Numbered from the stretch's first letter, positions 1-11,895 are shown. The stretch is 60,587 nucleotides of DNA from Acidimicrobiaceae bacterium (GCA_027315315.1 DAHUYG010000060.1:1-60587), one strand, 5' to 3'. Numbers and translations: made by a program. Notes: a model not told the origin generated them from the letters alone.

Positions 1-148
1 GTTTCTGCGCCGGAGAAACTACAGCGTGACCGAGGTGGACCGCCCCGCCCGCAAAGGCGAGCGACGACTGTTGGGAAAGAGCGACGTCATCGATGCCGAA
101 CACGCCGCTCGGGAGGTTCTGGCGGGCCGGGCGACGACGACCCCAAAG
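1..148 (+). pseudogene. IS110-type transposase remnant (N-terminal part)
   Basis: The frame is open from the window edge. It reads FLRRRNYSVTEVDRP and then GKSDVIDAEHAAREVLAGRA, which matches the N-terminal DEDD-transposase region of IS110-family proteins (the GKSDxxDA motif is characteristic). The similarity stops abruptly after TTTPK, about base 148, where an unrelated IS3-type sequence continues in the same frame. Most of the transposase, including the C-terminal serine-containing domain, is therefore missing. It may begin outside the window. It is almost certainly inactive. Confidence 0.75.
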
Positions 149-427
149 TCCTCGAACGGCAGCATCGAGGACGCCCGGGCGTTCTGCGAGGCGTTCCTCG
201 CCTACCCCAACCACGACCACCGCCATTCGGGCATCGGCTACCACACCCCGGCGTCGATCCACTACGGCACGACCAAGGAGGTCCGTTCGCAGCGGGCCGC
301 CACCCTCGGTGCCGCCTACGCCGTCAACCCGAGCAGGTTCGGTGGCCGCATGCCCCATCCACCGGAGCTGCCGACGGTGGCGTGGATCAACGATCCCAAC
401 GAGGAGGTCACACAGAAGGCGTCATAG
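149..427 (+). pseudogene. IS3-type transposase OrfB C-terminal remnant
   Basis: This segment encodes the last ~90 residues of an IS3-family OrfB (rve integrase) protein. Visible are YPNHDHRHSGIGYHTPASI, the end of the integrase core with the conserved HSGIGYxTP, and the tail motif PELPTVAWINDP. The upstream catalytic residues are absent. It is fused in frame to an IS110 fragment, giving one 133-codon hybrid frame from GTG 26. The fusion most likely arose by IS insertion into IS followed by deletion. No function is expected. Confidence 0.8.
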
Positions 428-432
428 GAACG

Positions 433-458
433 TGTCTCAAAGTGCTTGACAGGTTCCG
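433..458 (+). mobile_element. Probable right terminal repeat of the IS3-type element
   Basis: Six bases after the OrfB stop lies TGTCTCAAAGTGCTTGACAG followed by GTTCCG. The TGTCTCA...TTGACAG arrangement close behind the transposase stop resembles the terminal inverted repeats of actinobacterial IS3 elements. The matching left end is not in the window, so this rests on position and resemblance only. Confidence 0.45.
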
Positions 459-734
459 TTCCGCCGGCACCGACCAAGCTCGGCGTTCACTTCCCTGAGC
501 GTGGCGGTCCCGGCGGCCATGGCACCAGGGACCACGGTGAGCTTGTCTGGCAGCACCCCGTCCCCCGGGCCCAAAAGACGACCTTTGGCCCTGGCCGCTG
601 TGGCGTGCCCGGGCGACGCTTGTTCCAAGGCCCGTGCTCGCTCGGACCTCGGGTCGGGCACGGGGCGACTGGCGGCTCGAGCAGACGGCGGTAGTTTCTC
701 GTCGACGGGCGGCCAGCCTGACCAGGAGGTATCC
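459..734. other. Non-coding or decayed stretch between IS remnant and pspA
   Basis: I see no convincing gene here. Open frames exist on both strands, but their products are Arg/Pro/Ala-rich and unlike known proteins. The only clear signal is the AGGAGGT ribosome-binding site at 724-730 that serves the next gene. It may be eroded insertion-sequence DNA. Confidence 0.4.
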
Positions 735-3325
<2,591 letters not shown>

Positions 3326-3337
3326 GCGACCGGCGGC

Positions 3338-4003
3338 TCAGCGGTTGAGCTGCGCCGAGGCGAGGACCGCCCCACCGCTCAGGACCCAGGCGGCACGCAC
3401 CTGGCCCGCCGGGACCGGGAGCTGATAGGCCCAGCTGCCGGCACCACCCTCGACCCAGAAGGTCCCGACGGTGCTCGTCGCGCCGCCGACGGTGCGGACC
3501 TTGCACGTGACGAGGCCCGTCACGCCCAGATGGTCGACCGACATGAAGAGCCAGCCCGGCGAGCCCGCCGCGAGATAGACCTCGCCGAGGATCGCGTGGT
3601 GCGCCGTCAGGTCCGCGGCGATCGGCGCAACGGCGGCCGGTCCGCCGCCGCCGGCGCTCGAGAGGCCGAGCCCGAGGCCGGTCCCGAGCGCCCCGGCGAG
3701 CGCCCCCGCCGCGAGGGCGATCCTCGTGATCCTCCGGCGGGGGGCCACGCGGAGCCGCCGGCGCCCCGAGAGCCCCATCCGCTCGAGGACGACGGTCTCG
3801 AAGCCGGCCGGCGGCTCGGCGTCCGGGGCGACGGCCAGGATCGCATCGGCGGCCGACGCGAGGCGGTCGACCTCGTCGATGCAGCGCGCGCAGCCCTGCA
3901 CGTGGGAGAGGACCACGGCGCGGCGGGCTCCGCTGAGCGTGCCCAGGGCGAGCTCGGGGAGCTCGTCGGCGACGGTGGCGCAGTCGGCGGGGCGGACGCT
4001 CAC
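3338..4003 (-). CDS. Membrane anti-sigma factor (RskA/ZAS-like)
   Basis: The 221-aa protein has a short cytoplasmic zinc-binding anti-sigma domain with C8 and H34-x3-C38-x2-C41 (HVQGCARC). One transmembrane segment lies around residues 92-115 (IALAAGALAGALGTGLGL), followed by an extracytoplasmic domain of the RskA C-terminal type ending SAQLNR. Such proteins hold an ECF sigma factor at the membrane until regulated proteolysis releases it. GTG 4003 overlaps the sigma stop codon (GTGA), so the two are translationally coupled and almost certainly partners. Confidence 0.85.
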   Translation of the reverse strand: MSVRPADCATVADELPELALGTLSGARRAVVLSHVQGCARCIDEVDRLASAADAILAVAPDAEPPAGFETVVLERMGLSGRRRLRVAPRRRITRIALAAGALAGALGTGLGLGLSSAGGGGPAAVAPIAADLTAHHAILGEVYLAAGSPGWLFMSVDHLGVTGLVTCKVRTVGGATSTVGTFWVEGGAGSWAYQLPVPAGQVRAAWVLSGGAVLASAQLNR

Positions 4004-4560
4004 GCGAGTGGCACCTCGGCCCCGAGGGCCCGCCGCAGCTTCTGGAGGCCCGCACGGATCCGGGTCTTCGCCGTCCCGAGCGGGATCCCCTCCCGCTCGC
4101 TCACGTCGGATGCGGTCAATCCGTAGACGGTGGCCAACACGAGCGCTCGCCGCTGCTCGACCGGGAGCGCCCGGAGCGCCTCTCGGATCTGGGGCGCCCG
4201 GTCGGACGCGTCGGCCGCCTCCTCGGGGAGTCGTTCCTCGCTGAGCGAACCAAGGGTCAGAAACTGGGCCGGGTCGAGGGGGGTCGGACGGCGCACGCGG
4301 ATCGCGTCGATCGCAAGGTTGCGGGTGATCGCAAGCACCCAGACGGCGGCCGAGCCGCGGCGCGGGTCGAAGACCTGGGCGTGTCGCCACACCCGCACCA
4401 GTGCATCCTGGGCCACGTCCTCGGCGGACCGGGGATCCCCGACGATGGAGCGCGCGAGCCCATAGACGCGGCGCTGGTACCGGCGGACGAAGACGACCGC
4501 TGCGCGCTCGTCGCCGATCGCCATGCCGGCCAGGAGCGCCTCGTCGGAGGGCTCGCTCAC
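4000..4560 (-). CDS. ECF-type RNA polymerase sigma factor
   Basis: This 186-aa protein contains a sigma region 2 (RSAEDVAQDALVRVWRH, roughly residues 45-62) and a region 4 helix-turn-helix (LTASDVSEREGIPLGTAKTR, roughly 145-165). It has no region 3 or long C-terminal extension, as in the SigK/RpoE-like ECF group usually paired with RskA-type anti-sigmas. GTG 4560 gives the natural N-terminus SEPSDEALLAGMAIGDE. It is transcribed divergently from a secreted repeat protein starting 190 bp away, a plausible target; I could not identify a convincing promoter for it in the spacer. Confidence 0.9.
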   Translation of the reverse strand: MSEPSDEALLAGMAIGDERAAVVFVRRYQRRVYGLARSIVGDPRSAEDVAQDALVRVWRHAQVFDPRRGSAAVWVLAITRNLAIDAIRVRRPTPLDPAQFLTLGSLSEERLPEEAADASDRAPQIREALRALPVEQRRALVLATVYGLTASDVSEREGIPLGTAKTRIRAGLQKLRRALGAEVPLA

Positions 4561-4749
4561 CCGCTCAGCCTGCCGGGGGGCATGCCGGCCATCTTCCCAT
4601 CGAAGAGCTATACGGCACGACGAGGCGCGAAGATTGCGCCCGATGTGGGTCCCGGGCAATCCGAATGGGCCCCTCCGCCGTACTGCACTTCGAAGGGGTA
4701 CCGCGCCGGCAAGGACGCGCCGGCGCGACACGACCGAAGGAGCGATCCC

Positions 4750-5307
4750 ATGCGCGATCAAGGAGCAAGGCGGCGGCCCACCGCCCGGACGCGGGCGGCC
4801 GGCCTGACGGTGCTGTGCGCCGCAACGGCAATCGGGCTCGGAGCGGTCGGCACCGCAGCCGCCTCGGCTGCCCCCGCCCGCCCGATGCTCAAGCTCGTCA
4901 AGCACGGGAAGCTGGGCGACATCCTCGTGACCACCGCGGGGAAGACCGTCTACATCTTCACCGGCGACTCGCCGAACAAGCCCACCTGCACCGGCGGGTG
5001 CGCGCACATCTGGCCGCCCGTGACCGTCGCGAAGCGCGTGACGCCAAAGGGTGCGAGGGGCGTGAGCGGCCTCGGCACCGTGGTGGTCGACGGCATCCGC
5101 CAGGTGACCTGGGACAAGCACCCGCTCTACACCTACGCCCTTGACGCCCGGGCCGGCATCGTCCACGGGAACGGGGTCCAACAGGGCAGCGGCACCTGGT
5201 GGGCCGCCACCAAGAAGCGGGTGACCTCTTTGAGCTCATCGCCAGCGACGACGAAGCCCACGACCTCGAACGGCTCGACCGGCCCTGGGTACGGCTACGG
5301 CTACTGA
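4750..5307 (+). CDS. Secreted repeat protein of the COG4315 type
   Basis: The product is 185 aa with an Arg-rich start and a signal peptide (core GLTVLCAATAIGLGAVG, cleavage near AAASA-AP). Two repeats of the COG4315 type follow: GDILVTTAGKTVYIFTGD with the conserved PTCTGGCAHIWPP, then a second copy around TWDKHPLYTYALD. The tail is Ser/Thr-rich and ends GYGYGY. The family is exported and often lipid- or surface-associated; its biochemical role is not established. GAAGGAG lies upstream of ATG 4750. It sits divergent to the ECF sigma gene and may belong to its regulon. Confidence 0.8.
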   Translation: MRDQGARRRPTARTRAAGLTVLCAATAIGLGAVGTAAASAAPARPMLKLVKHGKLGDILVTTAGKTVYIFTGDSPNKPTCTGGCAHIWPPVTVAKRVTPKGARGVSGLGTVVVDGIRQVTWDKHPLYTYALDARAGIVHGNGVQQGSGTWWAATKKRVTSLSSSPATTKPTTSNGSTGPGYGYGY

Positions 5308-5329
5308 GTTCGAGCGGCCCGGAGGAGCC

Positions 5330-5833
5330 TTGCGCACCCCCGAGCGGACCATCGGCCCTGGACCGCGCATCTGGGGTGCGCCGTCCAGGGTCCTCGCGAC
5401 TCGCGCCACGCGTCATCGGGGGCTCGTCGGCGCCCTCACGTGGGGGGCGGCCGCCCTGATGGTCGCCTCCGGGGCGATCCACCTGCACCTCTACGCCCTC
5501 GCCTATCGGCGCATCCCGACGATCGGGACGCTCTTCCTCCTCCAGGGCGTGGGGTCGATGCTCCTCGCCCTCGTTGCTGCCCTGGTGCGCCGGGTGTGGA
5601 GCTCCTTGGTTGGCGCGGCGACGATGCTCGCGACCCTGACCGGCTTCCTCGTCTCGGTGAACTACGGACTCTTCGGGTTCCAGGACGCGTTCAACGCCCC
5701 CGACGCCCTGAGCGCCCTCGTGATCGAGATCGCCTCGGCAACCCTCTTCCTCGCGGCGGCCGCCCTGTCGCTCCTCTGGTCAGCCGCGACGAGCGAGCCC
5801 GCGATCGCGAGGGGTCTCGGGACGACGGGCTAG
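5330..5833 (+). CDS. Hypothetical four-helix integral membrane protein
   Basis: The 167-aa product has four hydrophobic segments (about residues 33-55, 65-87, 90-112 and 130-155) and a basic N-terminus. I do not recognise a family. The TTG start at 5330 follows an excellent GGAGGAG with 2-nt spacing and lies 22 nt after the secreted repeat gene, so the two are probably cotranscribed. Its stop codon overlaps the stop of the convergent oxidoreductase by 4 nt. Confidence 0.65.
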   Translation: MRTPERTIGPGPRIWGAPSRVLATRATRHRGLVGALTWGAAALMVASGAIHLHLYALAYRRIPTIGTLFLLQGVGSMLLALVAALVRRVWSSLVGAATMLATLTGFLVSVNYGLFGFQDAFNAPDALSALVIEIASATLFLAAAALSLLWSAATSEPAIARGLGTTG

Positions 5834-6717
5834 GTCTGGAGGTCCCCCACCGCGGCGAAGAGCGACTCGAGCTCGGCGCGCCAACTCGACGGCGGGCTGA
5901 TCGGGCGGACCACGAACTTCGAGAACCCGGCGGCCAAGAAGGCCTCGAGCCGCTCGCGAAGTGCGTCGAGACCGACCGGAACGAGGGTCCGCGGGTCTCG
6001 ACCCCGAGCGCGAGCCGTGAGCGTGGCGACGACCCGGTCGTTCAGCTCGTCGTGGGCGTAGACGACGCTGACGCCGAAATGCTCCTCGCTGATGCTGCGC
6101 CCGGCCTCCTCGGCGGCCTCGAGGATGACGGCGTGGCCCGCGGCGGCCTCCTCGGGTGAGCACAGCGAGGGCAGCCATCCGTCGGCGAGCCGGCCGCAGC
6201 GGACGAGAGACGACCGGGCCATGCCGCCCAACCAGACGTCAAAGGGCTGTTGGACGGGGAGCGGCCACAACTCGGTGGGCGGGAACCGACCGGCCGGGCC
6301 GTCGTGCCCGACGGTCTTGCCGGCCCAGAGGTCTCGCAGCACCGGCAGCAGCTCGTCGATGACCGCCGGGCGCAGGGCGGTGTCGACCCCGACCGCGTCG
6401 CGCTCTGGGGCCTGGTTCAGGCCCGGCACGAGCGTGAGGAGGAAGCGGCCCCCCGTCAAGAGGTCAGCGGTCGCCACCTGCTTGGCCAGCCGGAGCGGGT
6501 TGCGCCCCGGCAGCAGAGCCGTGGTGCCGAGCTTCAGCTTGGTGTTGCGGCCCCCGACCCAGGCCAGGGCGACGATCGGATCGTAGAGGGGCTGGGTGAG
6601 GACCTCGGGCAGCCAGAGCGAGTCGAAGCCCAGCTCCTCGATGTCGTCGGCCAAGCCGCCGATGACCTGCGCGTCGGCCTCGCCGCGCAGTGTGCTCACC
6701 CCGATTCGGACTTTCAC
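5830..6717 (-). CDS. LLM-class F420-dependent oxidoreductase
   Basis: This is a 295-aa luciferase-like TIM-barrel protein. Recognisable elements are the start KVRIGVSTLRGEADAQVIG, LWLPEV, KLGTTALLPGRNPLRLAKQ (the cofactor-binding strand region) and PFDVWLGG followed by GRLADGWLP. It resembles the F420-dependent subgroup with short N-termini, so hydride transfer with F420 is likely; the substrate is unknown. GTG 6717 has GGGGAGG seven bases upstream. It follows the threonine aldolase gene by 27 nt and is probably in its operon. Confidence 0.85.
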   Translation of the reverse strand: MKVRIGVSTLRGEADAQVIGGLADDIEELGFDSLWLPEVLTQPLYDPIVALAWVGGRNTKLKLGTTALLPGRNPLRLAKQVATADLLTGGRFLLTLVPGLNQAPERDAVGVDTALRPAVIDELLPVLRDLWAGKTVGHDGPAGRFPPTELWPLPVQQPFDVWLGGMARSSLVRCGRLADGWLPSLCSPEEAAAGHAVILEAAEEAGRSISEEHFGVSVVYAHDELNDRVVATLTARARGRDPRTLVPVGLDALRERLEAFLAAGFSKFVVRPISPPSSWRAELESLFAAVGDLQT

Positions 6718-6744
6718 GCCGTGCCTCCCCGCTCCTCGATGAGC

Positions 6745-7761
6745 CTACGGTGCGCCCTCGATGGCGACGAGCGTCCGGTCGACCCCGTCGTCGTCGACGT
6801 CGCGGTGGGTCACCAGGCGGACGACCCCCGGAGCGATCGTCGCGCTCAGGATCCCATGGGACTCGAGATGGGCCTGGAGGGCGGTCGGGTCATCGTGGCG
6901 GAAGATGACCATGTTGGTGGGCGAGCCGACCTGCCCGAGGCCCGATCCGGGCCACCGCTCGACGACCGCGCCTGCCACGCGACTCGCCCGTTCGTGGTCC
7001 TCGGCCAGGCGACCGACCATGGTGCGCAGCGCGACCAGGCCTGCGGCGGCGATGATCCCGGCCTGTCGCATCGCGCCACCCATGCGGTGGCGGTGCGCCC
7101 GTGCCTCCTCGATCACGTCGGAGGGCCCGGCGAGCACCGAGCCGACCGGCGCGCAGAGCCCCTTGGAGAGGCATGCCATCACGGTCGTCGCCCCCTCCAC
7201 GAGCCGGGCGGCCGGGATCCCGCTCGCGACCTCGGCGTTGAAGATCCGGGCGCCGTCGACGTGAACCGGGACGTCGCCGGCTGCCGCACACAGCTCCCGC
7301 ATCGAATCGGGGCCCCACCAGCGACCGCCCGATGGCATGTGGGTGTTCTCGATCGCCACGAGCCCGGGGACGGGCATGTGGTGATGGGCCGCGTCCCGGG
7401 CCCAGCGCACGTCGGCCGGATCGAGGAGGCCGTCCTCGTCGTCGACCGGGAAGAGCTGGACCCCGGCGCTCCCGGCGGCCGCCGCGTCCTCGTAGGCGAC
7501 GACGTGCTGCCTCCGTCCGGCGACGACCAGGGACCCGGCCGGTGCGAGCACCCGGATCGCCAGCTGGTTGGCCATCACCCCCGAGGGCACGTAGAGGGCC
7601 GCCGCCATGCCCATTCGCTCGGCGAAGACCGCCTCCAGCTCGTTCACCGTCGGGTCCTCGCCGTACTGGTCGTCCCCGACCGCGGCGTCGGCCATGGCCC
7701 GGCGCATCTCGGCGGTGGGCTGGGTGACCGTGTCGCTCCGGAGGTCGACCGTGGCGCCCAC
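6745..7761 (-). CDS. ltaE: Low-specificity threonine aldolase (beta-eliminating lyase family)
   Basis: This fold-type I PLP enzyme cleaves L-threonine/allo-threonine to glycine and acetaldehyde. It begins [20 protein letters not shown] and has [11 protein letters not shown]. The substrate/PLP loop is [12 protein letters not shown], and [12 protein letters not shown] carries the PLP lysine. From GTG 7761 the protein is 338 aa, the normal length. Upstream in-frame starts (GTG 7797, ATG 7848) would add a Pro/Gly-rich extension and cannot be excluded. It is divergent from the second luciferase-like gene. Confidence 0.88.
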   Translation of the reverse strand: MGATVDLRSDTVTQPTAEMRRAMADAAVGDDQYGEDPTVNELEAVFAERMGMAAALYVPSGVMANQLAIRVLAPAGSLVVAGRRQHVVAYEDAAAAGSAGVQLFPVDDEDGLLDPADVRWARDAAHHHMPVPGLVAIENTHMPSGGRWWGPDSMRELCAAAGDVPVHVDGARIFNAEVASGIPAARLVEGATTVMACLSKGLCAPVGSVLAGPSDVIEEARAHRHRMGGAMRQAGIIAAAGLVALRTMVGRLAEDHERASRVAGAVVERWPGSGLGQVGSPTNMVIFRHDDPTALQAHLESHGILSATIAPGVVRLVTHRDVDDDGVDRTLVAIEGAP

Positions 7762-7911
7762 CGCGCCGATCGTACCTTTGGTCGCCCCGGCGCCCACCCC
7801 CGACTCCCCCACGTGGGGGGGTGTTTGCGCCTGTCGCGGTGGGGGCACACCGGATGGGTGCGCATGCCCGGGTCGATGGCGCGAACCGGATCGGGCGTCG
7901 TAGGATGTACC

Positions 7912-8913
7912 GTGCGACTGGTGCGACCACCGGGGCTACCAGATTCCCTGGGGTTGATTCTTCCCACGATTCCCTGGACCAAAGACCCTGCGTTACAAGG
8001 TCGTACCGTTGGTGCGAATCTACTTCCTACCTTAAGTGCTACCGAGACCCTTCGGCAGATCGCGGCGGCCGCAGAACGGGCCGGCGCATCCGCCCTGTGG
8101 GCGTGTGACCATCTCTTCTGGCACCAGCCGCTGCTCGAGCCGCTGATCTCTCTCGCCGTCGCCGCCACCGCGACGGACTCGGCCTCGATCGGCACCTGCG
8201 TCCTCCAGCTCCCCCTGCGCGACCCGGCGACCGTGGCTCGCCAGGTCGCCACGCTCCAGGAGTTGAGCGGGGGCCGGATGATCCTCGGTCTCGGCGTTGG
8301 CACCCATGCCGGCGAGTACGGGGCCGCCGGCGCCAGCTTCGAGCACCGGGGACGCATGCTCGACGAGGGGCTGGCAACCATGCGGCGCGCCTGGTCGACC
8401 GCCGGCCGACCCGATCTGCGATATCGACTCGAGCCCGAGCCCGCTGCGATCCCCATCTGGCTGGCGGGCAGCTCGGAGGCCGCCATCGGGCGCGCCGCGA
8501 GGGTCGGCGACGGTTGGATCCCGATGTTCATCAGGCCGGGCGACTACGCCGCCGGGCGGGAGCGACTCCTCGCCCTGGCCGCCCGGGTCGGCCGGGATCC
8601 CCTCGCCGTGCACAGCGCCGTCGTCGTCATGGTGTGCGTCGGCGATTCGGTCGAGGTCGCCCGCAAGGACGGCACGACCTGGCTCGCCGATCTCTACGAC
8701 CTCCCGCCGAAGGCCTTCGATCGCCACCTCGTCGCCGGGCCGCCCGGGGAATGCGCAGAGGCCATCGCTGCCTATCGCGCCGCAGGCGCCGGCCATGTCG
8801 CCGTCATGATCGCCGCCAACGAGACCCTCGAGCACTTCGGCGCGCTCGCCGAGGCGTGTTCGGCGACCCAGACCCCCGACCGTTCCCACCAGCCCCCCGG
8901 AGCCGCACCATGA
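7912..8913 (+). CDS. LLM-class flavin/F420-dependent oxidoreductase
   Basis: The 333-aa luciferase-fold protein carries [21 protein letters not shown], the strand [30 protein letters not shown] and [22 protein letters not shown], all typical of the bacterial luciferase-like monooxygenase family. GTG 7912 is preceded by TAGGA with 6-nt spacing. The stop overlaps the thiolase start (ATGA), making it the first gene of a five-gene coupled run. In that context it may oxidise an acyl-chain intermediate, but the substrate is inferred, not seen. Confidence 0.85.
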   Translation: MRLVRPPGLPDSLGLILPTIPWTKDPALQGRTVGANLLPTLSATETLRQIAAAAERAGASALWACDHLFWHQPLLEPLISLAVAATATDSASIGTCVLQLPLRDPATVARQVATLQELSGGRMILGLGVGTHAGEYGAAGASFEHRGRMLDEGLATMRRAWSTAGRPDLRYRLEPEPAAIPIWLAGSSEAAIGRAARVGDGWIPMFIRPGDYAAGRERLLALAARVGRDPLAVHSAVVVMVCVGDSVEVARKDGTTWLADLYDLPPKAFDRHLVAGPPGECAEAIAAYRAAGAGHVAVMIAANETLEHFGALAEACSATQTPDRSHQPPGAAP

Positions 8914-10106
8914 GCACCGATCGCGTCGCCGTCCTCGGCACCGCCATGACCGACATGTCCCGCCGGGACCTCTCCCCTGACCAAATGGCCGTCCAGGTGG
9001 CGACCGAGGCGCTGGCCGACGCCGGCGTCCAGCACTCGGACCTCGCGCTCGTCGTCGCAGGCAACGCCGGTGGGGGCCGGCTCAACGACCAGGGCTGCAT
9101 TCGGGCCCAGGCGTGGCTCCGCAAGTCCGGCCTCGGCGACGTGCCGGTCGTCAACGTCGACAACTCGTGCGCCGGCGGCTCCTCCGCTCTCCATCTGGGC
9201 GGCCTCTCCGCGCTCGGGCAGGACCGCCCGGTCCTCGTGCTCGGGGTCGAAAAGATGTGGACCGGAGACCGGGCGGCGACCCTGGAGGCCATCGAGTCGG
9301 GTCTGCCCGCGGACTACCGACATGACATGCACGAGCGCCTGGCCGAGCGGGGCAACCCCGCAGGCAGCATCCTGATGGGGCTGAACGCCGCTTGGGCGGA
9401 GCAGTTCATGACCGAGCGGGGCGCAACCGTCGAGCAGGTAGCGGCGGCGGCCGTCAAGGCCCGGCGCAACGGGTCGCTCAACCCCCTGGCCCAATGCCAG
9501 CAGGCCGTGAGCATGGACGAGGTGCTCTCCTCGCCCCAGGTGGCCGGGGTCCTCACCAGAATGATGTGCAGCTCGTTCACCGACGGGGCGGCGGCCGTCG
9601 TGCTGGCCTCGAGCCAGACCGTCTCCGGCCCCGCAGTGGCCGAGCTGCTCGGCACCGTTGCCCGCTCGGGCTGCGGCAACCTCGACTACCACGACCGGCT
9701 GGCCGAAACGTCGGCCGCCGCCTACCGCAGCTTCGGCCTCGGCCCGGAGGACTTCGACATGGTCGAGCTCCACGACGCCACGAGCGCCGAGGAGCTCTTC
9801 GCGCTCGAGTCGCTCGGGATCTTCGGCTTCGGAGAGGCCGGGCCGGCCACCCTGGCGGGCGACACCGCCATCGGAGGGCGTTCGATCACCGTCAACCCGA
9901 GCGGTGGCCTCGTCGCCCGCGGCCACCCCCTCGGAGCGACGGGCATCGCCCAGGTCGTCGAGATCGTCACCCACCTGCGGGGCCGGGCCGGTGCCCGCCC
10001 GGTCGAGGGCGCCCGGCGCGGGCTCGCCGTCAACACCGGCGGCGTGGTGAACGGGGATGCCGGCTACGTCGGGATCACGGCGCTCGTCGCCCCGGGGGTC
10101 TCGTGA
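8910..10106 (+). CDS. Thiolase-family protein (SCP-x/lipid-transfer type)
   Basis: The 398-aa product has the thiolase fold. The nucleophile is C87 in NSCAGGSSALH, with MCSSFTDGAAAVVLAS in the middle, ELHDATSAEE, and NPSGGLVARGHPLGATG with the conserved His. The classical C-terminal CxG cysteine is replaced by NTGGVVNGDAG, as in SCP2-thiolase-like proteins, which cleave or condense branched and sterol-like acyl-CoAs. ATG 8910 and the stop at 10106 overlap both neighbours by 4 nt, so expression is coupled to the luciferase-like enzyme and the KAS III-like gene. Confidence 0.85.
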   Translation: MSTDRVAVLGTAMTDMSRRDLSPDQMAVQVATEALADAGVQHSDLALVVAGNAGGGRLNDQGCIRAQAWLRKSGLGDVPVVNVDNSCAGGSSALHLGGLSALGQDRPVLVLGVEKMWTGDRAATLEAIESGLPADYRHDMHERLAERGNPAGSILMGLNAAWAEQFMTERGATVEQVAAAAVKARRNGSLNPLAQCQQAVSMDEVLSSPQVAGVLTRMMCSSFTDGAAAVVLASSQTVSGPAVAELLGTVARSGCGNLDYHDRLAETSAAAYRSFGLGPEDFDMVELHDATSAEELFALESLGIFGFGEAGPATLAGDTAIGGRSITVNPSGGLVARGHPLGATGIAQVVEIVTHLRGRAGARPVEGARRGLAVNTGGVVNGDAGYVGITALVAPGVS

Positions 10107-11038
10107 CCGGCCGGGGCATCGTGGTGCGCAGCTGCGGCATGGCGGTGCCCGACAAGGTCCTGACGAACGACGACCTCGCGGCCACGCTCGACACGAGCGA
10201 CGCCTGGATCGCCGAGCGCACCGGCATCCGCGAACGGCGCATCGGGGGGACCACCTCGTCGCTGGCCGCCGAGGCCGGTCGCCAGGCCCTCGCCCGGGCC
10301 GGGCTCGAGCCCGAGGACATCGACGCCCTCGTCCTCGCGACCACCACCCCCGACGCGCTCGTGCCGGCGACCGCTTCGACCGTCCAGCAACTCATCGGGC
10401 TGCCCAACGTGGGTGCCTTCGACATTAACTCGGCCTGCTCGGGGTTCATGTTCGGCCTTGTCGTGAGCGCCGGGCTCGCCGCGATCGGCACCGACCGCAT
10501 CCTCCTCGTAGGGGCGGACACCCTGAGCCGCATCACCGACTGGGACGACCGCAGCCTCGCGGTGCTCGTCGGAGACGGGGCGGGGGCGGTCGTGGTCGAG
10601 GCGGTCGACGGGCCGGGGAACCTCCTCAGCCATAACCTGCACGCAGACGGGTCGCTCCGGCACCTCCTCTCGTGTGACATCGGCGGCTTCCTCTACATGA
10701 ACGGCAAGGAGATCTTCCGCAGCGCGGTCCGGGTGGTGGTGGAATCGGCGGACCAGGCCCTGAGCGAGGCGGGGATCGGGGTGGAGGACATCGCCATGTT
10801 CGTGCCCCACCAGGCCAACCTGCGCATCATCCAGGCGGCCTGCCAACGGCTCGGGATCCCCGAGGAGAAGACGGCGATCGTGATCGACCGCTACGGCAAT
10901 ACCTCGTCGGCATCCATCCCCCTCGCCCTCGAGGACGTGGTGTCGGCGGGTCGGGTGAGCGACGGTGACCTCGTCCTGTTCTCGGGGTTCGGCGGTGGGA
11001 TGAGCTGGGCGAGCGCCGTCCTACGCTGGGGGGCGTGA
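10103..11038 (+). CDS. 3-Oxoacyl-ACP synthase III-like condensing enzyme
   Basis: This 311-aa KAS III/FabH-like protein has the full triad: C112 in NSACSGFMFGL, H236 in VPHQANLRI and N266 in YGNTSSASIPLAL. It ends with the family signature LFSGFGGGMSWASA. KAS III enzymes condense an acyl-CoA with malonyl-ACP to start fatty-acid chains; related enzymes act in secondary metabolism. No acpP, fabD or fabF is adjacent, and the partners are a thiolase and a luciferase-like oxidoreductase, so a specialised role is as likely as housekeeping FabH. Its GTG start overlaps the thiolase stop. Confidence 0.88.
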   Translation: MTGRGIVVRSCGMAVPDKVLTNDDLAATLDTSDAWIAERTGIRERRIGGTTSSLAAEAGRQALARAGLEPEDIDALVLATTTPDALVPATASTVQQLIGLPNVGAFDINSACSGFMFGLVVSAGLAAIGTDRILLVGADTLSRITDWDDRSLAVLVGDGAGAVVVEAVDGPGNLLSHNLHADGSLRHLLSCDIGGFLYMNGKEIFRSAVRVVVESADQALSEAGIGVEDIAMFVPHQANLRIIQAACQRLGIPEEKTAIVIDRYGNTSSASIPLALEDVVSAGRVSDGDLVLFSGFGGGMSWASAVLRWGA

Positions 11039-11895
11039 GCGCGCCCACCGCACCCCGGGTGCTCGTGATCCTGGCCGCCGGGAAGGCCACGCGATATGGG
11101 GGCCTGAAGCCCTTGGCGCCCATCGGCCCCCACGGCGAGGCCATCTTGGACATGGTCGCGAGCGACGCGGTCTCCTCGGGGTTCGACCCGGTCGTGCTCG
11201 TCCTCTCGCCCGGGACCGGCGGCGAGATCCGCGAGCACGTCTCGGCACACTGGCCGGCGCACGTCGATGTCCGCTTCGCGCTCCAAGAGTCGGCCCGGGG
11301 CACGGTGGACGCCGTCCTCGCGGCATGGGACGAGCTCGCCGGGGTGGAGGCCTTCGGGGTGGCCAATGCCGACGATCTCTACGGGCCCCAGGCCCTCGAG
11401 ATGCTTTCGGGGCACCTCGGCTCCGGGGGCGCCAACGCGCTGGTCGGCTTCCGGCTCGAGCGCGCCGTGATCGGGGATGCCCCGGTCACCCGGGGGATCT
11501 GCCGGACGGGTGACGCCGGCGAGCTTCTGGGCGTCGACGAGCGCCGCAAGGTGGTTTGGCGCCCCGGCGGGACCTTCGAGGCGGGCGACGGGCGAGAGCC
11601 CGCCGTCTTGGACCCCGCTGCGCTCGTGTCGATGAACCTGTGGGGGTTCTCGACCGCGCTCGAGGGCGAGTTCCGCCGGGCTATGGAGGGGACCGACGAG
11701 GGTGAGGTGCTCCTGCCCGAGCTGGTCGCCGACCTCGTCGGCGGGCCCGGCGAGCGCCACACCTTCGCCGTGATCCGGACCGAGAGCCGCTGCGTCGGCG
11801 TCACGCACCCGGGGGACCTCGAGCTCGTCCAACACGACGTGCGGGCGCAGATCGAACGCGGCGAGCGCCCGGCCGCCCTCTGGACCACGCGTTGA
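11035..11895 (+). CDS. Nucleotidyltransferase (sugar-nucleotide pyrophosphorylase-like)
   Basis: This 286-aa protein begins with the nucleotidyltransferase signature VILAAGKATRYGGLKPLAPIG (glycine-rich loop plus the Lys of the LKPL motif). It has an ADDLYG metal-binding segment near residue 110 and SMNLWGFS in the acceptor domain. The family transfers NMP from NTP onto sugar phosphates or similar alcohol phosphates; the donor and acceptor cannot be read from sequence. GTG 11035 overlaps the KAS III stop and its own stop overlaps the CDF start. Confidence 0.8.
   Translation: MSAPTAPRVLVILAAGKATRYGGLKPLAPIGPHGEAILDMVASDAVSSGFDPVVLVLSPGTGGEIREHVSAHWPAHVDVRFALQESARGTVDAVLAAWDELAGVEAFGVANADDLYGPQALEMLSGHLGSGGANALVGFRLERAVIGDAPVTRGICRTGDAGELLGVDERRKVVWRPGGTFEAGDGREPAVLDPAALVSMNLWGFSTALEGEFRRAMEGTDEGEVLLPELVADLVGGPGERHTFAVIRTESRCVGVTHPGDLELVQHDVRAQIERGERPAALWTTR

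Noticed and set aside
4561..4749. ECF -35/-10 promoter for the secreted repeat gene
   Set aside because: CCGAAT at 4661 resembles a SigK-type -10, but no matching -35 lies at the right distance on either strand.
6250..7911. N-terminal 550-codon extension of the luciferase-like gene
   Set aside because: It runs antisense through two real genes; homology and a ribosome-binding site place the start at 7912.
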